Shown here: positions 1-10,285 of the stretch, in pieces | How positions within the stretch are numbered: the first letter of the stretch is position 1 | Layout: each line of letters opens with the position of its first letter | Assembly: GCA_001970855.1 (NCBI GenBank) | Contig: LSSN01005687.1 | Span: forward strand, 1-16,999 | DNA: 16,999 nucleotides | Source of the DNA: Smittium culicis | Lineage: Eukaryota > Kickxellomycota > Harpellomycetes > Harpellales > Legeriomycetaceae | Direction of reading: 5' to 3' | The notes under the pieces: model-generated | The model's database searches: none | What the model was told of the DNA's origin: nothing | The model's input: only the letters and a program-made list of their open reading frames with translations | Program-made: the position numbers and the translations under genes

Positions 1-833
1 TTTTTTTCCTGTGAAAAGATTCTCACATCTTATTTTTGTTTTTATAACTCTTCAATATTTATTATATCGTGATAACTATACAAAAATTAATAATTATACT
101 GCATAAATATATGATCTTCAGTTTCATTAATTGAAGATTTAAGTAATAATACAATTAAAATTTTCTATTATAATCTAATATTTTGAAAAACTATAAAAAT
201 CATCGAGATCAATTATGGGAAGTGGATTCTTTAGTATTTTAACGCTCATTAAATTTTTAATTCGCTTTAGTTTAAAAATTGGGGCAAGTTCAAAGTCTAT
301 ATTACGCGCCTAATAGTCATTATATTTGTATTAATTATGTCTCAGATTTATTATCATCAAAGATATTTAAGTTTTATCAGATAATTTTATTTGTGAACTT
401 TCAATTTGCGAAAAAATATATCTTATATGATATTAATTTATAATAAAAATTTATAGCGATTTCATTTATTTATTAATAGCATTGGTATTTATCGTATATC
501 TTAAAAGAAAAAACAAACTAATCATAAATTGTAACGCATCAAACAGTTTCATAGATAATATGGATATAAATAAAAGACGACAAAGTTTTAGCTATTAATA
601 CAAGTAAAATAATAATCATAATTTATATAAAGAACAATACCTTAATTATAAATGGCTTGTCTCAGATAAAAAAAATTCTGTTGAAAGTCCAAGATTTGAT
701 GATTGAAAAAAATAAAGTAAAGCTACATTAAATATGTCTTTGGAAATATATTTTGTTATTTATATTAAAAAAGTTATATGCCCATTTCTAAAATAGATGT
801 TGAAGTTTTTAACGTTAGTATAAAACTAAGCAT
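1..833. other. AT-rich gene-free DNA
   Basis: I see no open frame of useful length, no recognisable protein remnant and no RNA gene here. The sequence is very AT-rich and all frames are broken by frequent stops. It is most simply intergenic or decayed repeat DNA. Confidence 0.6.
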
Positions 834-869
834 AGAATACTGTCACCGAAAAGAATACTGTAGCCTAAA
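834..869. repeat. 18-bp tandem duplication
   Basis: Two adjacent 18-base units (834-851 and 852-869) both begin AGAATACTGT and end in AAA, with a few mismatches between them. They sit at the edge of the richer-composition segment that follows. The origin is unknown. Confidence 0.5.
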
Positions 870-1440
870 GGAAACAAGTATATGCAATAGCGGATCTCGA
901 GAGGCCTGGAATCATCGTAGTTGATCATATCACGTCTCCTCATATCCTGATCTAACTCCTAGTCAACTTGATTTAGTTTCGGGGTACTTTTCTTTATGTT
1001 GTATAAGGGTTCCTTTCTGTTAAACCAAATGCATGATGCGAGCAGGAACAGACCAACCCGAAGGTTGAAAACCAGTCATACTCGCCATAGTGACCTCAAA
1101 TAAATTTTGTAGAGCCCTATTTGCGTACCTCCGTCAACCCAGAATTACCCTTGAGGTATTATATCGAGGCGCATTCTATGGGAAGACAGATTAGAATATT
1201 TAGTCTTGCTACTAAAATTTTTATCGGGAAGGGCGATAAAAGCCCTTAACGAACATATCATTAACTGCTATCAGCAATAAAGCCCTGTGTAGTTTTGGGA
1301 TTTTCTTAATGGGCTCTGATTACATTAGTTCTCATCACCCATTAAGATATCATTACTTGTCAGAGGGTTCTATTCTCATATACAAGGGTTATTGGTAATG
1401 GTGAAATAATCGATCACATACCCAGAAATATTCAAACGCA
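870..1440. other. unexplained segment of higher GC, possibly a decayed element
   Basis: This stretch is visibly richer in G and C than its surroundings and uses a more coding-like vocabulary. One plus-strand frame stays open from about 1255 to 1398, but all longer frames are interrupted. I see small hairpins, for example CAACC-CGAA-GGTTG near 1054-1067 and GGGC...GCCC near 1230-1244. I cannot assign it to a protein or RNA family. A strongly mutated transposon coding region is the simplest guess. Confidence 0.3.
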
Positions 1441-1999
1441 TTAAAATTATCGTGGTTATATTTAACATAATAACAGATAACCATTCTAATAAAGTTTCTA
1501 AATATAAAGCAATTAATTTTTTTTATAGCATTAAAAAATTAAGCGTGTAAATAATTATTGTTTTATAATTATTGAGTAACTGCAAAATATTAATTTTCTT
1601 ACATTTTACGTGGTAAAATTATTCGAAATATCGTAATAGGGAAAAAACAGCTTTAATGGAAAGTAAAAGAAAAAGGAATTGAAAAAATTATAGGTAATTG
1701 AAATATAAGAAAAAAAATCCTATAAAAATTTGAGCCGAAATGAATTAACTATGAAAATTAGATTTTATTTTTATTCTTTTATTTCCGCTCTGGTTTAAAA
1801 AAATTTATTCATTGTTAAACCATATTTTTTTAACATTATGTGACATAAAGTGTTCTAATCGGCAGTTATTGGTATTATAATGTCAAATATATAATATAGA
1901 AGCAAATATTATGTAATATAAAAAGAATTTTATTAAAATTTATAAAAATAAAATAAAAAAAGCCAATAGAATAATTCATAATAATCGACGCGAAAAACA

Positions 2000-2128
2000 T
2001 CTTGGGTTTAATTAAAAAAAGTCTTGAAATTCACGCCTATTTTATGAATAAATCTTGGAAATTAAGAAAAAGATCTTCAAATTAAGTAAAAATTCTTGGA
2101 ATTAATAAAAGTTCTTGTGTTTAATAGT
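2000..2128. repeat. degenerate ~20-bp tandem repeat, about six units
   Basis: Units begin with TCTTG or TCTTC at 2000, 2022, 2053, 2074, 2094 and 2113, and most continue with a variant of AAATTAA plus an A-run. Unit lengths are 19-22 bases, except the second, which carries extra sequence (31 bases). No reading frame runs through the array. Confidence 0.6.
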
Positions 2129-2554
2129 TAACCTTTATATTAAATTATATTGAATATTCAAGTTGATTAATAATATTTTTTTTTACTTTATAGAAACATA
2201 TAGCATCAAAAAGTTTAAAAAAATATAGATATAAAACTATATTATGGAGTTTAATTTGATCTAAATCTATGTTTTATATTGAATAACATTAAATGAGGAA
2301 ATTAAACGCTAGTTCCAGGGCTTTATAACACATTTAATCTCTCATAATTAGCCGTCTATGTTTATAAAAATAGCTTAGCTTCAAATAAGATTCGAGTATT
2401 GTCTATATAAACTTTAGCTGTAATTAATGTGACACTTATAAATTGATAGAAATAATTTTTTTATTTAATTATTAATGATATAATAAAAGCTTATGTGAAA
2501 TATAAGTAAAAGTAGAAGTTATTAAAATTAAGGAGGAGACGTTTGGAGAGGCAC

Positions 2555-2578
2555 AGTTACCTATTGTTAAAGGTAACT
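2555..2578 (-). other. perfect 8-bp stem-loop in the LINE 3' flank
   Basis: AGTTACCT (2555-2562) and AGGTAACT (2571-2578) are exact inverted repeats around an 8-base loop. The stem begins 12 bases past the ORF2 stop in element sense, where some LINE families carry a 3' hairpin recognised by their reverse transcriptase. Whether this one served that role is not known. Confidence 0.45.
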
Positions 2579-2590
2579 TTCCCGCTTGGC

Positions 2591-5500
2591 TCAATAGTAA
2601 ACCAATTCGATTTTTTTTCCGCAGGTGTCTCTATTCTTTAAGTGTTTTAGATCTCTAATAATTTTTTCTTTAAAGTCATTTTTCCACCTAAAGAAAAGCT
2701 CGTCGGTCAGTAGAATCGTGATAGATAACACAGCCTCATTTTTGGCCCTATAGATATTTGATATGGATAGGCCATACAGAATCTCTATACTAGGAAACTT
2801 AACTTTGAATGGCTCTAAAAAATCAAAAATTATATCGACAGTTATTTTACTGGTTAATTCAGTATCAATATTATAATTATTATTTATAAACTGTCGAATA
2901 AGCTTCCAGAATCCATTTATTATTATACAGCCGAAATAAATGCGTGGTATATTTTCTTTTCTTGATTTACATGCTTTACATTATTTTGATTGTTCAGATC
3001 GACCTTTATTCTATATTCTTGATTTTTAGCCTGTTATTAAAGCATTATGAAGTGGTAGATGTAAGTTGCTAGTCACCTTTGGTTCTATGTTCATTTTTTG
3101 GACTTTTATCCAATTTAATATTATCACAATGTTAATTTTTTTAATTTCAATAATTTTTCTTACTATCCGATTTTTCTATTTATATATAGGTTTTGAAGTT
3201 ATATGTTGGTGTTTTGGAGGAGTGGTGAATTATTTTTCAAACCATTCATGCTTCTGGATTGCCGTTATATTAAAAATAATTAGCATGTTTTAAAATTAAT
3301 TCTAAATGAATAATCCCTATTATCATCCCAAATTAATTCACAGTTAGTTATAAAAACGCCGCAGTTTGATATACTGTTGTTATGGAACCATTATCTGCTT
3401 TTTTCCTCGATAAGTTCAATATTGAAGTTTGTTTTAAATTACTTATTCCTATCATTTTGATTTTATCGTATGGCAAGTTAGATATGCTAGAATCATCTAT
3501 TTCGTAGATTTTATTTTTCAATTCCATTGCCTCCCTCAATATTTGTGGAAATTTTTTAACATTTTTAGCTTTCGTTTTTTTAATAGTAATTATATTGAGT
3601 TTTCTTAATCTGTATATTTTTTGGCTAATGCTTTCAGACTATTAAAGGCTGAATTTCTGCAATTTTTTTGTTTGATTCCAATCAGATCATTATAAGATTT
3701 AAAAAATAAGGTTCTTGATTGTTACTTGATGTTTAATATACCAAGACCTCTGTTTTTTTATTCAATTAAATTGTGTCAGTTTTTATTCGCGCATTTCTAT
3801 TGTTCCAAATAAAATTAGTAGCTTTTTTTTACCAATGACAGGAACCCATTTTCAAAAGGCGCTATATGGGCAGAGAACCATTATTTTCAAAGCAGGAAAG
3901 CGTTTGCCATTAGAACTTTCTCTTTAAGCGATATTTTTCTATTTATCCAACTGTTTATTTTGCTCTCCGTACTGTTATATAATATTTCTTGGTTTTTTAT
4001 ATTGAAATTCTATTGGAGCTAAAGTACGTCCCCAAGTATTATAAGGCTTCGTTATCTGAAATTAATTTTCTTATCAGTCACTCAATTTTATGTCTTCTGA
4101 TTTTAGTATATATTTTTTTCATACCATTTAATTTGGCTTTTAAAGTAAGCGAATGATGATTAAAGTCTTCATTTATTTTTATCTCACCATTTTTATTTTG
4201 TAAACCTATTAATAAATCGTCTGAATAATCCAAAATTTTGGATTTTCTTTTGATATTGAGATCCCTAATATTTTCTTGTTTATATATAGCAATAATGGTT
4301 TTATTACTAAATTTTATAAAAGTGGGGATAATTTATCTACCTTTCTGAGGCCCTGTTTTATTTATATTGACCGACTTAGCTCTCCATTTATTTTAATTGA
4401 ATTTTTATGGATAGAACATAGGTATCTAATCTTATTAAAAAGTATTTGGCTGAAGCCAAATCTTTCCAAAAATTTGAATAAATAATCCCAGATTACGCTA
4501 TCATTGGACTTTTCTTGGTCTAATATTAATAGGTATTCATTGGTCTTTTCTAGATCAATTTTGCTGATTTAAATTAAGAAATTTTTAGTCATAACATTAT
4601 CAAAAATACATCTTTTTTTGATGAACCCTGATTTATTTTTGTTTATTATACCGCCAATCACTATTTGGATTCTATTGGCGAGAATTTTAGTCTATATTTT
4701 TTTTTCTGCATTTGAGAGGGCTATTGTTCTGTAATTTTTTAAGTTTTTTAGATATACATTTTTTGGAATTAGCGTAACAATTGTGCCCCCAATAATAATA
4801 ATTCACTTTTTTATTTCGAGAACGTTATTAAAAATTTCTTTTAAGATTTTGGCTATTATTTCACTATGCTTTTTATAGAATTTGAAAATCATGCCATCTG
4901 GTCCTGAAGATTTATTTTAAGGCAAATCAGTGATTGGTTTTATTATGTATCATATTTTTTATCTTTTTCTATTTCAGATAATTCTGCTATTGTTAATCTT
5001 TTATTAATATTCTGTAATAGAATCGATTGGCTCTCTGGATTTTTTTCTCCATTCGCAAATAGTTTGGAATAGAATCATGGCCTAAATAATAAATTTCTTT
5101 CCTATTTGCTTTCATTTCTCCATTTTCGTCTATCAATTGGACAATTTCCTTCTTTTTTCTCTCGTTTAAGCATTCCAAAGAGTTATTTGTTTGATCATCC
5201 ATTTTTCTAAGCCCACTTAGGTCGAGACCATATAATCATTCCATCCAGAAATTCTTTCTTTATTTTAAAAATTTTTATCTCATTGACCTTTAATTAATTA
5301 TTTTATAAAGTTATATTTTTATCGTAGATTTTATCGCTCTTAAGTATGATGTTGTATATCCTATTCGTTTCTTCCAACGAATCTATTGCTTTATTTTTGA
5401 AATGGAAGTTTCCATATTTTATGTAAATCTTTTTACTTTTTTTTTTAATGCTCGCCCAGTCAATTAGTGATTTACGATTTGTGTTTAGTACTTTGGTTAT

Positions 5501-6350
5501 TTCAGTGGATATATTTTTATTATCCAATAATTTTGCGTTTATTTTCCAATCGTCTATATTAATGTTTTTTTCTTTTAACGAATTGTTTATTTTGAATGTA
5601 ATGCATTTATGGTCAGAGAATTCTGTTAGGCCAATATCTATTAATGAGAATTTTTTTATAGTACTGTTGGTTATAAAAATATGATCGATTCTCGATTTGT
5701 ATCTACCAGAGACTTCTTCCCAGGTATAAATTATTTCCTCTTTTTTTAATTCGCTTATCAAACTTTTTAGGTCAAGAGAGTGTATTAATTTCTCCATATT
5801 TTCCTATTCTCTTTTTTTTGTTATTTTTTGAGGGGACCTATCCCGCTGTTCACTTTCGACCATATTCATATCTCCCATTATTATTAGCTCTTCGTTTTTT
5901 TTTTATGTTGGATATTAAATTTCCTGCAATAAATTCTAGTAATATCCGCCTTTCTTTTTTGTTATTTTGTAGGTACAGATTTACAATTTTTCTTTTTTTT
6001 TTCTTCTCAATTAGGGTGATTTAATGTTTATTTCAAATAAGGTGCTTTTATTTATGATATTATAATCATCGCTATTATTAATTGTAGCTGTGTATTTTGA
6101 CCATGATACTTTTTCGTTCCAGCAGTTGGACCAAAAAAGGTGTCAATGTTTTTGATTTTTAGGATTTTTAACCAAAATATTTCCGATTTAATAACTCTTT
6201 TTAAATATGTAAAAATCCTTCCTTTTTTTTGTTGCAGGGATATTCCTTTCAATTATATGCTGATATTTATATGTAGTCAATTATTATCTTTCCATTTTTT
6301 TATTTCATTTTTCATTTTTTTTATTATTTCTTTTGGGTTATTTTTTTTGA
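2591..6350 (-). pseudogene. LINE ORF2 remnant: endonuclease, reverse transcriptase and C-terminal Cys-rich region
   Basis: The broken ORF2 encoded the enzyme that nicks target DNA and copies the element RNA. Endonuclease traces include GDMN near 5858-5875 and an intact C-terminal stretch (5303-5797) with YTWE, SRIDHIF and SDH, typical of AP-type LINE endonucleases. Reverse transcriptase traces are NYRTIALSN (4710-4736), LDQEKSND (about 4500-4523), QGLRKVDKLSP (about 4324-4356) and YSDD (4216-4227). FIWNNRNARIK (3781-3816) matches the usual post-RT region. A last open stretch (about 2591-2960) holds a CxxC, a later Cys and FW in the expected order for the terminal Cys-rich finger; the usual His appears to be Arg. 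Stops fall within the core, for instance near QG and after SPLL. Confidence 0.85.
5303..6275 (-). pseudogene. AP-type endonuclease domain of the LINE ORF2
   Basis: The C-terminal half is an uninterrupted 164-codon frame (5303-5797). Its YTWE, RIDHIF and SDH motifs mark the Asp and His residues that AP-type endonucleases use for metal binding and catalysis. The N-terminal half spreads over more than one frame: a WNEK-W-Y stretch near 6080-6140 and an INIS-KGI stretch near 6233-6275 look like the first strands of the fold. GDMN lies near 5858-5875. The domain is broken by frameshifts, one of them just ahead of the 164-codon frame. Confidence 0.7.
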
Positions 6351-6409
6351 TTATAAAATAGCCCTTAAAATTAATTTATTTCCATTTAAGTCACTCTACA
6401 AATGGTTTC

Positions 6410-7740
6410 TTACTCATTTAAAATTTTTTCTACGATATTTTCTTTTACAAGCGATTTTTTTGGGGTAGATACTTCTGCACCCGTGTCGATATTTCCAATT
6501 ATTCTCCCAATTTTCTTTGTTTCTAGAAATTGAGGTATGTTATTTATTTTATTTTTTTGTATATTATTGATTTTTTGAATTTTATTGAAGGTACTTCTAA
6601 CGTTGCTATTGCTATTTTTATATTTTACCAATCTTTTTAGGTTTTGAATTATGTATATATCTCTTTTTGTTAGAGTTGTATTTTCCGATTCAGAGGTATT
6701 GAATATATCAGATAAGTTTCTTTCTATATTCTTTATCAAATCATTTTTTTCCTTTCCGATTTTTTATCGGTATTATTTATCTTAATGCTAGATTCTGAGT
6801 CTGTTTTTGGAGGATTGTCCACGGTTTTTGAATCATCGTTCAATGATATAACATAGTTACTTTTATCTCTACCTTTACCACATACAATAGCAGTATATTT
6901 TTATTTATTCTCTATATTTTCTGTATTTTTTTCTTGAATAACTTTTTATTTTTTTTGGATTTTATGAGATTGATATCCTATTTATTAATTTTCTTTTTTT
7001 TTTTCTTTTATAGTTTTATCTTTTAAGCCCTCGCACTGGTATTTCCATGTTCTTCTTTTTTGCAATAAGTGCAGATTGGTTGGGCTCCTTTCCACAGTAA
7101 TAATTCTTTAACATCCATTATCTCCAATGAGGAAGGAATATAGCCATTGTTTTTGGTTTTAAAATCAATTTTGATGCTTTTAGAAGGGAATGCATAAATT
7201 TTTTTGGATTTTAGGGCTGTAGTATCAAGAACTCCCACTATTTTTGAAGGTTTATCATACGCTTTTTTGGCTACTTCCAAAACGCTTAAGCCAATATACG
7301 ATGGTACTATAATATTTTTAAATTCTTCGGATTATTCTGTAGTTATCAATATTTATATTTTTTATAAATTTATAGTTTATATTTAATTTTTTTGCATTTT
7401 CGGGATCAATACTGTTTATGAATTTTAAAAATAAAACCTTTCATCTGTTGTCAATTTCAAAGCATGTTTGTATATCTATAAATTGGGTTAGTATATTTTC
7501 CACGAAATCTTCAGCAATTTGATTGATTTCTCATATAGATTGTGCTAACTTTAGGAAAGTATCACACAGGCACTCTATTTTCTTCTGCATAAGATCGTTT
7601 CCTGTTATCGCTTTAAATAAAGATAGTCGAATAAACCTATTACCAATTGTTTTACTAGTATCAGGGGGTTTAACTCTCGATCTAACTACGTTAGCTCAGG
7701 TTGGGCTTTGTTACTTATGGATACTATTATAGGTATTTTC
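6410..7740 (-). pseudogene. LINE ORF1 remnant with a CCHC zinc knuckle
   Basis: A frame at 7023-7280 ends in PICTYCKKEEH, the start of a C-x2-C-x4-H-x4-C knuckle (Cys codons at 7071-7073 and 7062-7064). The final Cys is present only in the next frame, so a frameshift lies inside the knuckle. Upstream in element sense (about 7290-7740) further ORF1-like peptide is readable in pieces. Downstream a Lys/Asn-rich frame (6410-6739) probably is the ORF1 tail. LINE ORF1 proteins bind the element RNA; this copy cannot make an intact one. Boundaries are approximate. Confidence 0.65.
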
Positions 7741-7860
7741 CACTTCTTCTATCAATTATGAAAAATATACTATAAAGCTTTATTGTTTTCTAATTGGTCG
7801 GTTTACTTTTTTTCCTTTCAATAAAGAGAGACCTTGATAGCACATTTTAATAGTTGTTTT

Positions 7861-8055
7861 TTAACCCATTACCGTCCAACTCTTTGAAAAAGTGATTTTA
7901 TTGATTCGTTTATGATTAATAATGAAATTTACTATTTGCTGTTATTCAACAAAAAACCAACACTTCTTATAGTCTCTGAATTAAATTATTTTAATTTAAC
8001 GTTGATGGTTATATTTTGTTGATCAAAAACAGTCTACCGCGCGGGAAAGGGTTAA
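7861..8055. mobile_element. MITE-like TIR element, copy A
   Basis: The element body runs 7865-8051 (187 bp), beginning CCCATTACCG and ending CGGGAAAGGG, which are imperfect inverted repeats. It is flanked on both sides by TTAA (7861-7864 and 8052-8055). No coding frame is present. It is clearly related to the copies at 13987-14182 and, inverted, 8261-8459. TTAA target duplications with ends starting CCC recall piggyBac-type elements, so this may be a non-autonomous derivative; that assignment is inference. It lies about 110 bp from the 5' side of the LINE. Confidence 0.75.
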
Positions 8056-8260
8056 ACGCCGCTTTCTGAGAAATAGTACACCTTTTCCAGGGTCAACAAA
8101 CTATTGCTATATAAGAATCTATAATTGGTTAATTTATTTATACAGCAAGTTATTGGATGAATTACACTTAATATCCAATTATTTAGTGATTTTAAATATT
8201 TATTTATTATAATATATTCTTATTGGGTACTTTGTAAGATAAAATATAGCTAACCATTGT

Positions 8261-8459
8261 ATAACCCTTTCAGGGGCGGTTGGCCTTTTTTGAACTACCA
8301 AAATTAACCAACCAAACAACAGCATGATAAATAAATATAAGATACTAACAAATTACTGGCTGATAAATATTAAATATCCAATAGCAAATAAATATAATAA
8401 GACTTATCCAATTACAATTTTTAAATAAGTATAAGTATGCTTGCCCCGGAAAGGGATAA
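8261..8459. mobile_element. MITE-like TIR element, copy C (inverted)
   Basis: The body is 8265-8455 (191 bp), starting CCCTTTCAGGGGC and ending GCCCCGGAAAGGG, nearly perfect inverted repeats of 13 bases. ATAA stands on both sides (8261-8264 and 8456-8459) as a 4-bp target duplication. Reverse-complemented, its interior lines up with copy A, including GGTT-ATTTT-GT and TCAAAAA near one end and a TATTTGCTRTT-like core. It is non-coding. Confidence 0.72.
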
Positions 8460-8592
8460 AAGGGTTTAGGAGTTTTGAGTGTTAATTTTCCCTAAAAGTT
8501 CAAATTAATACATTACAATTAGATTTAGTTTCTATTAAAAAAAAAAGCTTCAATAAGAAAACTATAGAAAAATCTGGAAAAAAATTTTTTAG

Positions 8593-8605
8593 GAATTTTC
8601 TAGAC
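8593..8605 (+). promoter_or_regulatory. possible heat-shock element upstream of FES1
   Basis: The sequence GAATTTTCTAGAC fits two full and one near-complete pentamer of the heat-shock element (GAAnnTTCnnGAA, last base off). It lies about 400 bp before the FES1 start. Yeast FES1 is a heat-shock-responsive gene, which makes the match plausible, but A/T-rich DNA yields such matches by chance. Confidence 0.3.
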
Positions 8606-8924
8606 GCAAGTTTTTTACCAGCCTTTTATTGGCTTAGAAACTATCCAATAAATAAAAAGCTTGAATTTATGTATCAATAAGTAACAGCAAATTTAAAGTT
8701 AAAAATATATAAAAAATTGCGTGTAAATAAGTATATAATTAATGAAAAAATACCTGATCCAAATTTATCTAAAATAATCAACTAAAACTTATCTATTTTA
8801 TTTTTTTTGTACTAACAGTCAAGAAATTGTTCTACTCGTCTTTTCCGATTTAATAAAAATAATAATTTTAAACGATATTCGCCCTTCTCGCACTTTCGTC
8901 TAAATACACACTCACCAATTATCT

Positions 8925-8932
8925 TATAAATA
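8925..8932 (+). promoter_or_regulatory. TATA box of FES1
   Basis: TATAAATA stands 70 bp before the FES1 start codon in a C/T/A-rich, G-poor leader. The same octamer lies at 14982-14989 before the 3-phosphoglycerate dehydrogenase gene. Confidence 0.5.
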
Positions 8933-9001
8933 CTTAGACGCAATCACCTTCAAGTTAACGCTTTACGAGTAAAAAGGAAAGCAAATATAAACTCGAAAAT
9001 C

Positions 9002-9949
9002 ATGGATAAACTGCTACAATGGTCAATAGTCAACACAAAATCTGATGAGCCAGTCGATAAAAAGAAGCTCGAGCAGCTTGATCCCGAAGTCATCGATATG
9101 ATATTGGGGAAGCCAATGTCCACACAAATGCTCGAGATAATGGATATTATCGAGAGCCCGGAAGTATCCATCGAGGATAAGGAAGTCGAGTTCGACAATC
9201 TCGAAATGATTGTTGAGCAGATCGACAATGCAGCCAATATAGAGCCGCTGGGTATGTGGCCGCGGCTGCTCGCCCAGCTGCATCTTCCCATTTCCCCGGA
9301 TCAGCACGATTTGGACGTTTTGCGCGTTGGCGCGCTATGGGTGATCGGCACTGCGCTGCAGCACAACCCGGCCGCGCAGCTGGCGTTCAGCGGCCACGAC
9401 GGACTGCGTTCGCTTCTCGATGTGCTGCGATCGCCCGCGAGCGCAGCCGTTCACATCAAGGCGGTCTACGCAGTCTCGTCGTACACGCGGTCGAACCTGC
9501 GCGGGTTCAGCGAGCTCGTGAGCAGCGGCGGGCTCGACCTACTGGTTGCGCTGGTCGGCGGCAGCAGCTCGCGCGGGCTCGTGAAGAAGGCGGTGTTCCT
9601 GCTGCTTGCGCTGGTTTCGGAAAGCCTGGATAGCGGCAGTGACGACAACTTCAAGCCGCCGACGTCGCTCGCGCCTGCACTTGCCGAGAAACTGCTTGCC
9701 CAGCGCCTTGTTGCGCTGCTCAATGGAATTGCAGACGACGATGACATGGAACTTGCGGAGAATAGCTTGAAGTTGCTGGTACATGTTGTTAATAGCGGGA
9801 TGAGCGAGTCAAAATCGAAGCTGGATTTCAGCGCCGATGCTGATGCCGGGAAGACGTTTTTGGCGACTAAAGCTCCTAAATATTCAAAGATCATAGGCGA
9901 TCTCGATATATCCAAATCCGACTGGGAAGCTTTACTTTCTCGCCTATAA
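9002..9949 (+). CDS. FES1: Hsp70 nucleotide exchange factor Fes1 (HspBP1 family)
   Basis: Fes1 is a cytosolic armadillo-repeat protein that binds the Hsp70 ATPase domain and speeds ADP release, helping release misfolded clients. The 315-residue intronless frame begins MDKLLQWSI, the family's typical N-terminus. A linker up to about residue 80 is followed by helical repeats: LRVGALWVIGTALQ-NPAAQ at 107-126 is a hallmark, and VHIKAVYAVSSYTRSN at 150-165 is the next repeat, with a Gly-Gly turn at 176-177. The C-terminus (286-315) is Lys/Ser-rich with a final Trp helix. Length agrees with fungal Fes1 (about 290-350). The start is the first ATG and has a TATA box 70 bp upstream. Oddly, the codons of the middle third are GC-rich (70% GC over 9361-9420 by hand count) while both ends are near 40%. 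The long opposite-strand frames here are shadows of that composition. Confidence 0.95.
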   Translation: MDKLLQWSIVNTKSDEPVDKKKLEQLDPEVIDMILGKPMSTQMLEIMDIIESPEVSIEDKEVEFDNLEMIVEQIDNAANIEPLGMWPRLLAQLHLPISPDQHDLDVLRVGALWVIGTALQHNPAAQLAFSGHDGLRSLLDVLRSPASAAVHIKAVYAVSSYTRSNLRGFSELVSSGGLDLLVALVGGSSSRGLVKKAVFLLLALVSESLDSGSDDNFKPPTSLAPALAEKLLAQRLVALLNGIADDDDMELAENSLKLLVHVVNSGMSESKSKLDFSADADAGKTFLATKAPKYSKIIGDLDISKSDWEALLSRL

Positions 9950-10285
9950 AAAAAAACTTTTTGTTTTATTAATCGTTTATCTTTATAGACTTTTGATCAA
10001 CATTCATGTTACTAAATTTTCTTATTAGTATTAGTTTTTTTTTTCTATAAATCGCGCATTTTTTTATCGTTTATCACAAAAATTTAATGATTTTATTTAT
10101 TTATTTTGCAACTAACAATAATAAATGTATGTATCAGTAAGCTTATTGGCGCAATTATTTCTATAATATATGTAGTAGCTCAATTTAAAATAGAGGTGTT
10201 GGGGGTATATTGAACCATTATTAAATCTAAATAATAATGATTTGAACGAAGAAAAGAAAAGAACTGTTATTGTTTTTGGGGTTTA
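9950..10285. other. convergent 3' flanks of FES1 and the HemW gene
   Basis: FES1 and the HemW-like gene end tail to tail. The spacer is AT-rich, with a T-run just after the FES1 stop and AATAAA just past the HemW stop (minus strand), which could serve as a polyadenylation signal. I see no other gene. Confidence 0.5.

Larger units (their letters stand above)
2550..7750 (-). mobile_element. decayed L1-like non-LTR retrotransposon (LINE)
   Basis: Read on the minus strand, the region gives in order an ORF1 with a CCHC knuckle, an AP-type endonuclease, a reverse transcriptase with recognisable core motifs, and a C-terminal Cys-rich segment ending at a stop at 2591-2593. This order is that of L1-type LINEs. 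Stops and frameshifts interrupt every domain, so the copy is dead. Both ends are approximate: the 3' end lies a little below 2591, past a small hairpin, and the 5' end is set where ORF1-like translation fades near 7740. I could not find a target-site duplication. The long plus-strand hydrophobic frames inside it are antisense shadows. Confidence 0.85.

Noticed and set aside
3066..3293. Hydrophobic 75-codon plus-strand frame, looks like a membrane protein
   Set aside because: It is antisense to the LINE ORF2. A-rich sense strands give Phe/Ile-rich antisense translations, as at 5448-5684 and 6140-6361.
8081..8260. Possible fourth TIR element starting near CCTTTTCCAGGG
   Set aside because: The left end resembles the family, but I find no matching right end or target duplication; general AT-richness explains the interior likeness.
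9466..9915. Long minus-strand frame opposite FES1 (149 codons) and others nearby
   Set aside because: It lies antisense to the GC-rich part of a clear gene, is Ser-rich with no family features, and is explained by few stops in GC-rich DNA.
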